DNA of 64,000 bases from Hesseltinella vesiculosa (Eukaryota; Mucoromycota; Mucoromycetes; Mucorales; Cunninghamellaceae). How positions within the stretch are numbered: position 1 is the stretch's first letter; each line of letters begins with the position of its first letter. The stretch covers positions 248,001-312,000 of the forward strand of contig MCGT01000017.1 of assembly GCA_002104935.1 (NCBI GenBank), given 5' to 3'. This document shows positions 26,507 to 36,586 of the stretch, one piece after another. Position numbers and translations under genes: made by a program. Under the pieces are notes generated by a model. That model worked only from the letters and a program-made list of their open reading frames with translations. It had not been told where the DNA came from and ran no database searches.

Positions 26507-29113
26507 TCAGGAAGATGACGGGCCATCTGTGGCGTTGGTGTCAATGGACTGGAGGGTATCCTTGGGCTGGATCCGGGCGTGAGCAGCGGCGGCGATCGAG
26601 GCGTCCAGGAGCGAATGGAAAAAATAGGGGTAGGGATCAGGGCCAGACGTACAGATGGACTGGCAGTTGGTAGGCGACAGGTGATTGTCGTGGGTGTCCT
26701 CGTCATTGGGGCATTGGGACCATGGTGAAAAGCCTTCCAGCCAGTCCGATGACACTGTCGAAAGAGATTGGCTATCGTGATCGCCAAATGGGAGGTGCTC
26801 TTGCTTCTGGGCGTCTTCGATGGCGGTGGCTTGGTGTGTGTGTGTGCGATCGTCATTGCAGCAGCGGCTTTGTGTGTGGCAGGGCGTGTCGGTGACAAGG
26901 CCCGAAGGCTTGGGTCTGGGTAGACAGGGCAGGAGAGACCACAGACGGTGGTTTTTCTGGAGGTCACTGTGGAAAGGGAAGGGGTTGCTGGTATGTTTGC
27001 GGCGCTGGGTGCCAAAGCCGGCATAGAGCAGTGGGTGGCGGACGTCTGTAGCTCTGCTGAGGACAAGGAACCACGGCACAGGCTTAGCTGCATAGCGATC
27101 GATCATGGTAGACAGCTCGGCAAGGCCGGCCATGGCGCTATAGTCCATGATAAACACGTGGGACAGATCGAGCACGATGGAGGACGCCAAGGGTTTGGCT
27201 AGCGCGTCAGAGGTGGGAGCAGGGTCGCTCCAAGGCCGGCTGGGGCCGTTGGGCGCACCACATCGTGTTTGGGTCTTGACGAGATCCATGCACTGGGAAA
27301 AAAGGTAACGGACGTTTTGGAACACCAGGTCGGAGCAGGGCTGGATATAGACGATGCCTGGATCAAGCGGCATCACGTGGTGGTTTTGATTGGCTGGGTT
27401 GGCCATAGGCAGGAGCGGGCTAGGTAGCCACCGTGGCGTAGGATGATGAGGATTGGTGGCACGGTGCTCGTCGGTGTAGTCAGCATGCGGGTGGGTGGCG
27501 GCGTGGCCTAGCAGGGCGAGCGATGGGCGGGCGACGCGGTGGAGCTGGAAGACCAAGGAGAGAGCCAGCGGCACGTAGACAGAGATGTCCATGCGGGTGA
27601 CGAGCGATGTGATGTAGGCCGAGGCAAAGACGAGGAATTCCGAGGGATGTGTGTTCCAAAACTTGATCCAGACGCGTGGGCCGGTGATCAGGTCGGTGAC
27701 GGCATGCATGACAATGGCGCCGATGGCAGCGTTGGGGATGTATTGCAAGGCTGGAGTGAAGAAATAGAGGGTGACAACGACAATGATGCCGGCAAACAGA
27801 TGGCACAGAGGCGTTTGCGCGCCAGACTTGGCAGTGACGGCGGAGCGGGCAAAGGCGCCGGTCATTGGGTATGCGCAAAAGAATGCGCCAAGGATGTTGG
27901 CAATGCCGGTGGCCATGATTTCCTGATTGACGTTGACTGGAAGAGAGAGGTGTGAGCTGAAGTTGTTTGTCAGAGGAGCCATCTTTTTTTTTTTTTTTTT
28001 TTTTTTACTTTTGTAGTCGGAGAGCTTGCCGAGACTGGTGGCAATGGAGCAGTGTTCCATGATTTGGAGGACAACGATGCCGATCATTTTGGTCATGACC
28101 ATGGTTAGCAGGGACGCGTCCCATTGCGGGACGGCTGTGTTCTGGAAACCGGCAGGGATCATGCCCAGAGTAAAAAAGGGTGAGGTGCCATGGAAATGGA
28201 GCACAAGATAGGACAAGAGGGTCGGGACAGTGACAAGGATGATGTTGCGAGAGATATTGATGTAGAAGAGGATGCAGGCATAGCGTGGGTAGCGTTTCGA
28301 CCAGCGGAGAGCGAGAAACCGAACACTGTACAAGAAGATCAGGGCAGAGATGCCAAGCACGGCGTCCAAATGCACATGGGGTATGTTCATCAGGGTCTGG
28401 CCAAAAATCATGTACGTAGGCTTAGTGGTATCAATATCAGAGGAAGGGATGCCGAAGATCTTGCCAAGCTGCAGCAAAAAAAAAAAAAAAAAAGTAGAAG
28501 GGGTGAGGTTGGGGCAAAGCAAGGATATTTTCAGGCTTACTTGGTTGACGGCAATGGTGAGGGCTGAGCCGGCCATGAAACCGGCAAGCAGAGGTTGGGA
28601 GATAAAATCAAATAGGATGCCAAGGCGTAGGCATCCGACCAGGAAGCAGATGAGACCAGAGCATAACGTCAAACTGGCAACAACATGAGGAAAGGTCCAA
28701 ACGCCGGTTTGGAATTGGGGGGTGCTGACGATGTCGGCAATGATGTTGCCGACCAGGAGGCTGTTGATGGCCGTGGTGCCTATGCTGATGTCCTTGGAGG
28801 TGCCTAGGAACGGATAGAGAAAGGCACCGGTGACACTAGAGTAGAGGCCATACTGCGGAGGCAGGCCTGCAATTTTGGCTAGAGAAACAAGAAAGTGGGG
28901 TAAGCGGCCACAGAACCGTCTTTTCACCGTACCATATGCCATGGCTTGAGGTATGACAACCATGCCAACAGTGAGGCCGCAGAGTATGTCACTGAAAAGC
29001 CATTGTCGGTTGTAAACAGGTAGCCATTGGACAATGGGAAAGGCAGAGCGCCAGCTGTTGGCGGACAGGAGTGTTTGTTTCCAGGACGGAGATGGTGATG
29101 TTTCGCTGGGCAT
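26507..29113 (-). CDS. SulP/SLC26-type anion (sulfate) permease with STAS domain
   Basis: Multi-pass plasma-membrane anion transporter, probably sulfate uptake. The N terminus has GLTVGMVVIPQAMAY, then AKIAGLPPQYGLYSSVTGAF after splicing, the classic SulP signature. Later segments include IGTTAINSLLVGNIIAD, ISQPLLAGFMAGSALTIAVNQ and QEIMATGIANILGAFFCAYPMTGAFARSAV. A C-terminal STAS domain has PGIVYIQPCSDLVFQNVRYLF and SSIVLDLSHVFIMDYSAMAGLAEL, extended by a long Ser/His-rich tail. Three introns (28932-28879, 28540-28469, 28008-27937; 54, 72 and 72 nt) are all stop-free and multiples of three, so the unspliced gene is also one open frame. The spliced protein should be about 802 residues. Confidence 0.9.
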   Translation of the reverse strand: MPSETSPSPSWKQTLLSANSWRSAFPIVQWLPVYNRQWLFSDILCGLTVGMVVIPQAMAYGTVKRRFCGRLPHFLVSLAKIAGLPPQYGLYSSVTGAFLYPFLGTSKDISIGTTAINSLLVGNIIADIVSTPQFQTGVWTFPHVVASLTLCSGLICFLVGCLRLGILFDFISQPLLAGFMAGSALTIAVNQVSLKISLLCPNLTPSTFFFFFLLQLGKIFGIPSSDIDTTKPTYMIFGQTLMNIPHVHLDAVLGISALIFLYSVRFLALRWSKRYPRYACILFYINISRNIILVTVPTLLSYLVLHFHGTSPFFTLGMIPAGFQNTAVPQWDASLLTMVMTKMIGIVVLQIMEHCSIATSLGKLSDYKSKKKKKKKKMAPLTNNFSSHLSLPVNVNQEIMATGIANILGAFFCAYPMTGAFARSAVTAKSGAQTPLCHLFAGIIVVVTLYFFTPALQYIPNAAIGAIVMHAVTDLITGPRVWIKFWNTHPSEFLVFASAYITSLVTRMDISVYVPLALSLVFQLHRVARPSLALLGHAATHPHADYTDEHRATNPHHPTPRWLPSPLLPMANPANQNHHVMPLDPGIVYIQPCSDLVFQNVRYLFSQCMDLVKTQTRCGAPNGPSRPWSDPAPTSDALAKPLASSIVLDLSHVFIMDYSAMAGLAELSTMIDRYAAKPVPWFLVLSRATDVRHPLLYAGFGTQRRKHTSNPFPFHSDLQKNHRLWSLLPCLPRPKPSGLVTDTPCHTQSRCCNDDRTHTHQATAIEDAQKQEHLPFGDHDSQSLSTVSSDWLEGFSPWSQCPNDEDTHDNHLSPTNCQSICTSGPDPYPYFFHSLLDASIAAAAHARIQPKDTLQSIDTNATDGPSSS

Positions 29114-29786
29114 ACCAAGAGAAATTTCAAGAGACGAAGCAAAGGAAGAAACTAGAAAACAGGTTAAATTTTATACTTTTTTTCCTGAAACGCAGTCAGC
29201 GTGACCCAAGGGCTGACCAGGTCTACCCGATTAGGCAACTGACCAGAGGCGACGTGATAGGAACAAAAGAGGACAATGGTGAGAGGCGGGGCAACTATCA
29301 TGAGGGCAGATAAACATGTACCGGTCCTTGGTTTTTTAGAAAAGGCGCCTTTTGGGGCTGCAGAGACTCGACCCATTTCTCTCCATGGGTGGTTCCAGGC
29401 AAAAGGAGGGTCTTTTTTGTTATCGGCTGTTCGTCATGCAAGAGCACACGGATGAAAAGTGATCCATGACGATGGCGACGGCGTGGTTCATTTTTTGACG
29501 CTTTGACTTGTTGTTGGTGGTGGGGTGACACAATGACCTCATGTTTTTGAAAAGTGAAGCAGCGCTTCTTTGAGCTTCAACAACCTTATTTTTTTCATGT
29601 GGCATCAAGGTGATCTCGACCAAACAAAGTTTATGAAAAAAAAAATTTTTAGTTGAAAAAAACAAAAAGGCGACATTTCCAACCCGGAGAGGTGGAGTGG
29701 GAAAAAGATGGGGACGAGAGCACGCTTTCAAACGTTGGTTGTTTTGTTTTTGTTTTGGGTGGGTAGTAAGAGGGTCAAGGAGCTGT
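29114..29786. other. Spacer upstream of SulP permease gene
   Basis: Contains the SulP promoter and the 3' flank of the 14-3-3 gene. A- and T-rich runs (29630-29670) are present. No gene is recognised. Confidence 0.4.
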
Positions 29787-31065
29787 CTACTCTTCTTCTT
29801 CAGGCTTCTTTTCACTCTTGTCGCTTTCTAAAAGAATAAAATAGATGAGTGCCAGGGGCTTCTCCCACTCTGTTTCAAATAAAAAAGATACCTTCTTGCA
29901 GATCAGAGGTCCACAGGGTCAAGTTGTCACGCAACAATTGCATAATCAAGGTCGAGTCCTTGTAAGATTCTTCACTCAAGGTGTCCAATTCGGCAATGGC
30001 GTCGTCAAAGGCTTGCTTGGCCAGGTGACAGGCACGGTCGGGGGAGTTGAGGATTTCATAGTAGAAGACGGAGAAGTTGAGGGCCAGGCCGAGACGGATG
30101 GGGTGGGTGGTGGCCAATTCGACCTGGGCAACATCGGTAGCTGACTTGTAAGCATCATGGGCCGAGGTGGCGGCGTTCTTTCGTTGGTCGCCAGTGGCGT
30201 ATTCAGCAACATAACGGAAGTAGTCACCCTTCCTATGAAACCAAAAAGGAAAAGAGGAGTGAATAGAGGGCCCACTGAGGTCAGCGACTTACATCTTGTA
30301 GTAAAAGACCTTGGATTCGCCATCCGTGGCATTGGCAATCAAGGATTCGTCCAACAATTTCAAGATATCGTTGCAAACGTCATACAGTTCTTGTTCGATC
30401 TTTGCGCGGTATTCCTTAATCTTGGCCACTTGAGGACCATGGCCCTTGCTTTCTTCCTTTTGTTCGATGGAAGACACGATGCGCCACGATGCACGACGGG
30501 CACCAATGACATTCTTGTAGGCCACCGACAGCAAGTTTCGTTCTTCGACGCTCAATTCCTTGCCAGTCTACAATGACTTTCAGTTCTCCGTCCCCTTTTT
30601 ATTTGGACACCCTGACTTTACCCCGGCGACCTGTTTCATGTACGAGACCATTTCTAGAGAGCAGAAGGGAGCCATTTTTAGCTCACTCTATTGTCTTCCT
30701 TTTCTTACCATCGTAACGCTCAGCTTGTTCGGCAATCTTGGCCATGAACACCTATCAAGATGAAAACACCGAAACAGGTGAGTAAAAATAACAAACAAAA
30801 TAAAACACGTCAGCGGTGTTTTTTTTAAGTGTAAGAAAGATGCTCATGCACATACAAGGTTTTCCATTTCCTACAAGATGGTAAAACAGATTGAGTTTTT
30901 ACGGTTTTTCATATCGTTCACAGGAAGGATGAAAAAAAGAGAGACAGTGAGAGAAAAAAGGAGAAAGGGTTTTGTTGGGCGCAAAAAAAAAAAAAAAAAG
31001 ATGCCGTCTCATCCTATGGACTTTCTCTCTTGATGACCCTTACTCTGACGACTTACGTTAGCCAT
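29787..31065 (-). CDS. BMH1: 14-3-3 protein
   Basis: Phosphoserine/threonine-binding dimeric adaptor. The coding start is split into tiny exons: MAN (31065-31057), a 15-nt exon EMENL (30870-30856), a 43-nt exon [14 protein letters not shown], and a 32-nt exon [11 protein letters not shown] (30653-30622). The next exon begins [20 protein letters not shown]. The body has the family signatures [58 protein letters not shown] and [12 protein letters not shown]. The phosphopeptide-binding Lys/Arg/Arg/Tyr residues are present ([23 protein letters not shown]). The acidic C terminus ends [10 protein letters not shown]. Stop at 29789-29787. The yeast symbol is used for the family. Confidence 0.95.
30856..30870 (-). 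other. 15-nt coding micro-exon of the 14-3-3 gene
   Basis: CTTGTAG|GAAATGGAAAACCTT|GTATGTG on the minus strand. It encodes EMENL, which is needed to join MAN to [14 protein letters not shown] in the conserved 14-3-3 N terminus. Confidence 0.85.
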
Positions 31066-31583
31066 GGTTGATGTTTCGTAGGTATTCCTTTATCAAAAAA
31101 AAAATAAAAAAAGATGGGATGACGTTACTACTGGAGCAAACAAGAAAAGAGATGAAAGGAAAGGAAGAAAAAAGACAAAAAAGAAAAACCCGCCCGGGCT
31201 TTTAAAAAAGTTAGGGGGGGGAGGGTTTTCGCAAGAGGAGACACGGTGCCTGTCCTACCATCACACAATGCTAGTTTGTGTACACAAAACAAAAATGCCC
31301 TTCTCAACATGTTTGAAGGAGGGATTTGTTTGATGAACGCTATTGGCACAGACGTAAAAGTCTTTTCTGAGGCGTTCAAGAAGGCGGAAGAAAAGAAGGC
31401 CAGCAAAAAAAAAAAAAAAAAAAAAACGGCGGAGTTAACAATCAAGGGGCAACTTTCTTTTGATGTGTGAAAAAAAAAAAATGAACCCACTCCCTAACAT
31501 TGCCTTCCCAAATGACAAGCCTAAACAAAAAAGAAGACACCTTTATTTTTTCTCATGCTTCTTTTTATTCAAAAGGTAGCAAA
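31066..31583. other. Promoter region of the 14-3-3 gene and flank
   Basis: Contains A-runs at 31096-31112, a run of 23 A at about 31404-31426, and another at about 31469-31481. No gene is recognised. It separates the 14-3-3 start from the WOPR gene's 3' end. Confidence 0.4.
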
Positions 31584-32530
31584 TCAAAAGGCAAAAGGCC
31601 GCGGTGATTGGTACAAGGAGTCGATTTTGGAAAGGGGTTCTTCGAGAACACGGCTGGTTGGGTGAAGGGGATGGATGGGATTCAGCAAATGGCCGAGCTG
31701 AGGATTGGGAGAGGAGGAAGGCGAAGGGGAGACGGTAGGTGGGTGGTCGGGTAATGCATGGGTGGGGGTGGGCGTATAGCAATGTACAGGCTCATAGGGT
31801 GAGTCGACGATGGGAGGATAATAGCTGACAGGGTCTCGATAGGCAAGGTGGATGGAGGAGGCGGGTTCATGACTGGGCTCAACAAAGGGGGGAATGCGGA
31901 AGTTCTGCTTGATCAAAAGCTCGGGGGAAATTTCAAGACAGGCCAGTTCAGGCACGGACGAGGGTGTGGGTAGTTTTTGGTCCAAGACGTCCTGAGGATG
32001 GTAATAAGAAATCAAATGCTGCGTGCTTCCATTGACAACAATCGACATGGTTTTCTTGACAAGGCCGTCGGAGCGAAAGTTGTAGACATCCGACAAGCTG
32101 CCCACCAATCGTTTTTCTTTGACACCTCGATGTTGCATGTCCATACTTTGACTACGCGGCCGCATATCGCAGCGTTGTCGCTTGTCGCCCTGCTTCTTAT
32201 CCAATTCACGGTAAATCAAAAAATTGCCAAGGATCCTGGATGGGCTCCAAAGAAAGCCGTCCGTCCATCGTTTGACCCCTAACGTGAAAATAAATATCCC
32301 TGTCAAAAAGGAGGCTGTGGCCTTTTTCTGTCACTTCGCCATCCTCCCCGTTTTCACTTGCCTGATTCTTGTTCATCAAACACAAATACCGAGCCGGATT
32401 GGATCATGCGTCGTTCTCGTTCATGAAGTCGTCGGTTGACTTTGGGTAATAGGCCTCGACGGCAACCTTCAAAAATCAGCAGGACATCTTGTGTCGTATC
32501 AATATAGCCATGGAACGTTTCGGTCATCAT
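31584..32530 (-). CDS. WOPR-domain (Gti1/Pac2 family) transcriptional regulator
   Basis: Fungal DNA-binding regulator of morphology and development (Wor1/Ryp1/Gti1 family). It is 287 residues. The first WOPR half reads ETFHGYIDTTQDVLLIFEGC, RGLLPKVNRRL and MIQSGSVFVFDEQESG. The second half reads VKRWTDGFLWSPSRILGNFLIY and, later, DGLVKKTMSIVVNGSTQHLISYY. The single intron (32361-32279, 83 nt) starts with GC in the strong context CAG|GCAAGT and ends TTAG. It gives ESGVKRWTDG exactly, and total length divides by three. The C terminus is Pro-rich and unstructured. ATG at 32530 (or 32527) is chosen; the upstream in-frame codons are not ATG. Confidence 0.93.
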
Positions 32531-33017
32531 CGTCACAGGGTTTGGGGTTCAAAAAGAAGGTAGTAAGAGGATGAACTTGCAGGTTTTTTTTTTTTTTTTT
32601 CGTGAGCGCAGTAGAAAAAAAATGAAAGTGACGCTGCACGTTGACAAAAGGAGAGGCTGGGTGTGAATGCGTACAAAAAAAAAAAAAAAAAAAAAACAGG
32701 ACAAAGAGAGTTGGTAGAGAAGGTTAAAATGGAATGGTCTTGGTATGAACAGAAAAAGAGAAAAGAAAAAGAGTGAGAAAAACGACGGTTTTCATCGTTT
32801 AGTCTTTTTCGGGCCGTGGACTTTCCAAAACGAGACCGAGAGCTTATTGTTAAAAAGACACAGTTGCCATCATCCCCCCAAAAAAAACTATTAAACACTC
32901 TTTTGTTTATTTGTTGTTGTCACTTTTAAAAAAAGTCAAAGATGGCTGTGTCCCCCCCTCTTGTCATTCTTCCTTGTTTCTCCTTAAAATATTTTTTAGC
33001 CCATGTCGATTAATTGA
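32531..33017. promoter_or_regulatory. WOPR gene promoter region
   Basis: T-run at 32584-32600 and A-run of 22 at about 32675-32696, with purine-rich sequence between. No gene is recognised. Regulators of this family often have long promoters; this is only inference here. Confidence 0.35.
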
Positions 33018-33540
33018 TCCCAGTCAGCCATCTCCAACCTGTCAATGATTGTCACTGGAATCAAGATGCCAAACAAAAAAATTAAAAATAGGAGCCCGTC
33101 TAAAAAAAAAAAAGAAGGATTATGGTATCAACGGGTCACGGGGTTTCTTACGCTTCTTTTAGGTCCATTTGTCTCTGCAGATCTTTCCAAACAATCTGCA
33201 TGGTATCTTGGAGTCACTTGCATTCGACACAGTCTCGGTCAAAAATGAAAAACTTGCACCGTTACTGCCCCTGGGATCGCATGAAATCTTCCCAATTCTT
33301 TGCAAGCCACGTTTTCCCATTGGTTCTGCCTTCATCTTCAGCTTTTTCATCGATCTGTCGAGATCTAGGCGTCCCAAAGAACGGTCAGCCACCCTGCCGA
33401 CTTTTTTTTTTATTTCAGCAACCACATCCTTCAAGCTCGCAAGCAAATTTTTAGATGAATGGAAGGATAAAAAGTGCTGGATGAAGAACCATCTCAGAAA
33501 ACCAGCGTCCACAATGGACCTCAGATGCTGCCTGCAGGTG
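33018..33540 (-). pseudogene. Unrecognised spliced-looking reading frames
   Basis: On the minus strand a frame gives DEKAEDEGRTNGKTWLAK, NWEDFMRSQG and then splice signals (GTAACGG at about 33280, GTAAGAA at about 33150). Depending on the acceptor chosen, the end reads MADWDQLIDMG with a TAA at about 33000, or a shorter tail. A frame in 33159-33512 also runs open across this area. I cannot fix one gene model or recognise a family. It might be one gene with the exon-like 34381-34580 frame, broken up by the repeat between them. Confidence 0.25.
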
Positions 33541-33734
33541 CAGATGGGTGATTGTTACTGGCCTCGGCATTTTTTGGGAGAACTTTTTTTTAAGAGCTGA
33601 GAAGCCTGGGAATCCCCCTTCCTATCGCACTCACCAAGTAAAAGTAATACCATGGAAAGACATTTCAGCAGCCAGCCCAAACGCACACCAACACAGTGAT
33701 AGGCTATGCTGGCCTCAGCACCGGATGTCCGCCA

Positions 33735-34315
33735 TCCTTTGGCGGAAATCAGGTTTATTTTTAAGCCGTGAATCATATTTTTTAGCAGGCAAAACAATCG
33801 GGTGAACCGCTTCATTTTTTCTAGTGTGCGCGAAAGTAAAATCAAGTGCACGCGAAACCATTTTTGCCACTTCCAAAGGACCTACGTTTCTGAGCCGATT
33901 TTGTCAAGCCAAGCTGAGGAGAGTGACATTGAACCAGACACGCCATCAAAAGAAGATATTGCCAGCATTGGAACCGTTTGTAAAGGGTGACATTGGCTTT
34001 TGGATTACTTTTTTCTATCGAGGTTAGGTAGGGTTCGCTGATGACCAGCGTTGTGCGGAAACTGAATTTGACCACCCGTTTCTACATTTTCATATTGAAA
34101 AAGATGCTGTGCAGCACTTTTGAGTGTCAGATACCTGAAATTTTGTTAGGGAACGCAAATGCATGAATGATGTTGGTGCTGAAAAACTCAAGTCGACTGG
34201 TGAAGGTCGCCCAGCCAACGTTCGATCAGTATTGTTTTGACACCTCCGATTCACCAGCTTAAAAAAATGAAAATCGGCCATTTTCGCCAGGGGGACTCCC
34301 AGGCCATTCGATAAA
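33735..34315. repeat. Fold-back element, copy C
   Basis: The right arm (about 34150-34310) has GATGTTGGTGCTGAAAAACTCAAG, GTCGCCCAGCCAACGTTCGATC, TTTTGACACCTCCGATTCACC and AATCGGCCATTTTCGCCAGGG. A diverged inverse arm is visible at about 33735-33850 (TTTGGCGGAAATCAGG, TTTTTAAGCCGTGAATC). The inner motif GCTGTGCAGCACTTTTGAG (34107-34125) is the inverse of CTCAAAAGCACTGTGCAGC in copy A. Ends are approximate. Confidence 0.55.
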
Positions 34316-34380
34316 TTAATTCTTGGAGCCAAAAGGGGGGTTTGTTTTCATTTGCTTATTTTTATGGGTTACTTACATAA

Positions 34381-34598
34381 TCCAAACGTCCAAAGTCCAA
34401 CCTTTTCCAAAGCAATCCAACCTTGCCAACCTTTCCAAAATCCAGCTGCTCCAACAATGGGACGTCGATGTGCCTGAACAAGTCGTGCCCACTGTGAAGC
34501 TTGGTGTCAACGCCATTGGCCGGGTTGCCTTGGCAGTGGCCGATATTGCCGTTCGTGGTGCTGGGCAGCTCCTTGACCATGAAGCACTCCTCTAAAGA
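34381..34598. other. Ambiguous open frames on both strands
   Basis: Minus: MVKELPSTTNGN...LLWKRLDFGRLDY ending at a strong GTAAGT donor (34379), like a first coding exon. Plus: a frame ending PTVKLGVNAIGRVALAVADI...LLDHEALL with a TAA near 34593. Both have codon use like the neighbouring genes. I recognise neither. They cannot both be real. Confidence 0.25.
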
Positions 34599-34618
34599 TT
34601 TGCATCTCTTTATTTTTA

Positions 34619-34918
34619 CTAGACCCCATGCCTTGAGGTGTGAGGGTGTGCGGTTTCCCAGTTAGTGTGACAACAGTCTCTAAGCATCAGAGAAGTTAGA
34701 AACGACCGGGTCGTTTTTTTTTTTTTTTTTTGCGTCATCATCCTGCTCTCTCTCTCCAAGACACTTATTTTTCTCAATGGCGATGGTATTTAGTTCTGGT
34801 GAAGAGTATGAAGTTCAGCACGAGAATAAAAAACCAGACAGCGAGTCAAATCCACGGTGTTTTTTTTTCTCTTCTTTTTTTTTTTTTTCTTCTTCTTCTT
34901 TGATTTTCAACCACTGTC
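34619..34918. promoter_or_regulatory. FMT1 upstream region
   Basis: About 300 nt with T-runs (34714-34731, 34861-34895) and CT-rich leader. No separate gene is recognised. Confidence 0.35.
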
Positions 34919-36423
34919 ATGATCCTCTGGCGTTGGTCACCATTGACATGCCGTCGATCGGCGCGATCGTCTACTGTAATTGGAAAGAAGAGAGATCCCG
35001 ATCATATCACCCATGCTCATTCTCTCTCATTCAGATCCGCTCCTTCCAACGCTCCCAATCAACACAGCAGCCGTTCCGCATCTTATTCTTTGGCACGGAC
35101 AACTTTGCCACCACCCATTTGCAAGCCCTGATCGAAGAAAAGAGTAAGCCATGGTCGATGCCTATCGATGTCTCACCTGTTGCTTTTAGACAAACCGGAA
35201 TCATGCATTGCCAGCCTGGAACTGGTCAGCCCTCCCGATCGACGTACGGGCCGCAAGCTGGAAAGCATCACACAAAGTAAACGAGCGCCATGCGCCTTCC
35301 ATTGTCCTCAATCCCACGCTTTTGTTGTCTAGGCCCAACCAAGAGTCTGGCTGAAGTCTACAGCCTGCCGGTCCACCACACGCCTGCCAAAGCTACCAGC
35401 CTGGACGACTGGCCCATGCCATTGGCCAAGGACAAACAGCCCTTTGATCTAGGGGTCGTGGTGTCCTTTGGCTACTTCATTCCACCTCACATCATCAGCG
35501 CCTTTCGCTACGGAGCCATCAACGTACATCCTTCGCTCCTGCCAAAGTTCCGTGGTGCTGCCCCCATCCAGCATACCATTCTCAAAGGCGAGCGCCAAAC
35601 AGGCGTCACTGTCCAAGAACTGGACGACAAGGAATTTGATGCCGGCCGAATCCTGGCCCAGACCACCGTCCATCTCGCCAACGCGTCGGCCGCCCCTCCG
35701 ACCTACGACAAGTTGGTCCAGGACATGGCCGGCGTCGGTAAACACCTCTTACTCGACACCCTCCGCCACTTTGATGATCGCAAGGTAAGTCTGTCCAAGG
35801 AAAGAAAGAGAAGACCCAAACCGGTTTTTCCAGAAAGAAGCCAAGGTCCAGGACATCTCCAAAGCAACCAAGGCTCCCAAGATCAAAAAGGAATGGACCG
35901 AGATCGATTTTTCCTTGCTGGCGTCTTGGCAAATCGAGCAGCTACACAGAGCCATTGGTGCACAGGTGCGTCTTTTCAAAGATAGAAAGGATCTGACACC
36001 GTTTTCTTTTTTTAAAAAAAAAAAAAGTACCCTTTGCGGACCAACTACAGCTATGTCCGGGTCAAAAAGTCGGGCAAGGAGCTGGACAAACTGGTGAAAC
36101 TGCAGCTGTTCAACATCTTCCTGCCTACAAACTCGCCGCTGTATGAAAATCGAAGGAACTTGGACGACCCTGGCCGGTTCGTGTATCACGCGCGGTCCGA
36201 CTCGCTGCACGTGATGTGTGCCGACGGCAAGGTCGTGGGCATCGCCAATCTCAAGGCAGAAAACAAAAAAGTCATCTCGGCGCGCGACTTTGTCAACGGC
36301 TACGAGATCCTGCACCACACTGGCAACTTTGACGTGGCCGACGAGAACGACCCTGAAGCCAAAAAACGCCAACGCATGTTTGATCGATTGATCTGTCCAC
36401 CCCGACCATCTCCACGTCGATAG
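34919..36423 (+). CDS. FMT1: Mitochondrial methionyl-tRNA formyltransferase
   Basis: Transfers a formyl group from 10-formyl-THF to initiator Met-tRNA in mitochondria. Exon 1 (34919-34975) encodes an Arg-rich presequence, MILWRWSPLTCRRSARSST, consistent with mitochondrial import; intron 34976-35034 ends TTCAG. The N-terminal nucleotide-binding strand reads FRILFFGTDNFATTHLQALI. The catalytic motif INVHPSLLPKFRGAAPIQ supplies Asn and His, and EFDAGRI supplies the Asp. The C-terminal tRNA-binding domain follows, with QIEQLHRAIGAQYPLRTNYS after an intron that holds a T-run and A-run. The end is basic (RPSPRR). The gene converges with the PX-PB1 gene; a 25-A tract (36511-36535) lies between them. 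Confidence 0.93.
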
Positions 36424-36504
36424 CCGCCCTGGTTGGATGGATTTGCTTTATTTGAGTTTCGTTCATAGTGCGTAGAGGGATTAATTATAATGGATTAAAA
36501 TGGC

Positions 36505-36535
<31 letters not shown>

Positions 36536-36586
36536 GGTATCACGGAAAAGGAAAGGGAAATAAATAATAGAAAATATGCAGGAGAT

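Noticed and set aside
34323..34595. GAPDH fragment (VKLGVNAIGR resembles VKVGINGFGR)
   Set aside because: The similarity stops after ten residues, the Rossmann motif glycines are not in place and the rest has no GAPDH sequence.
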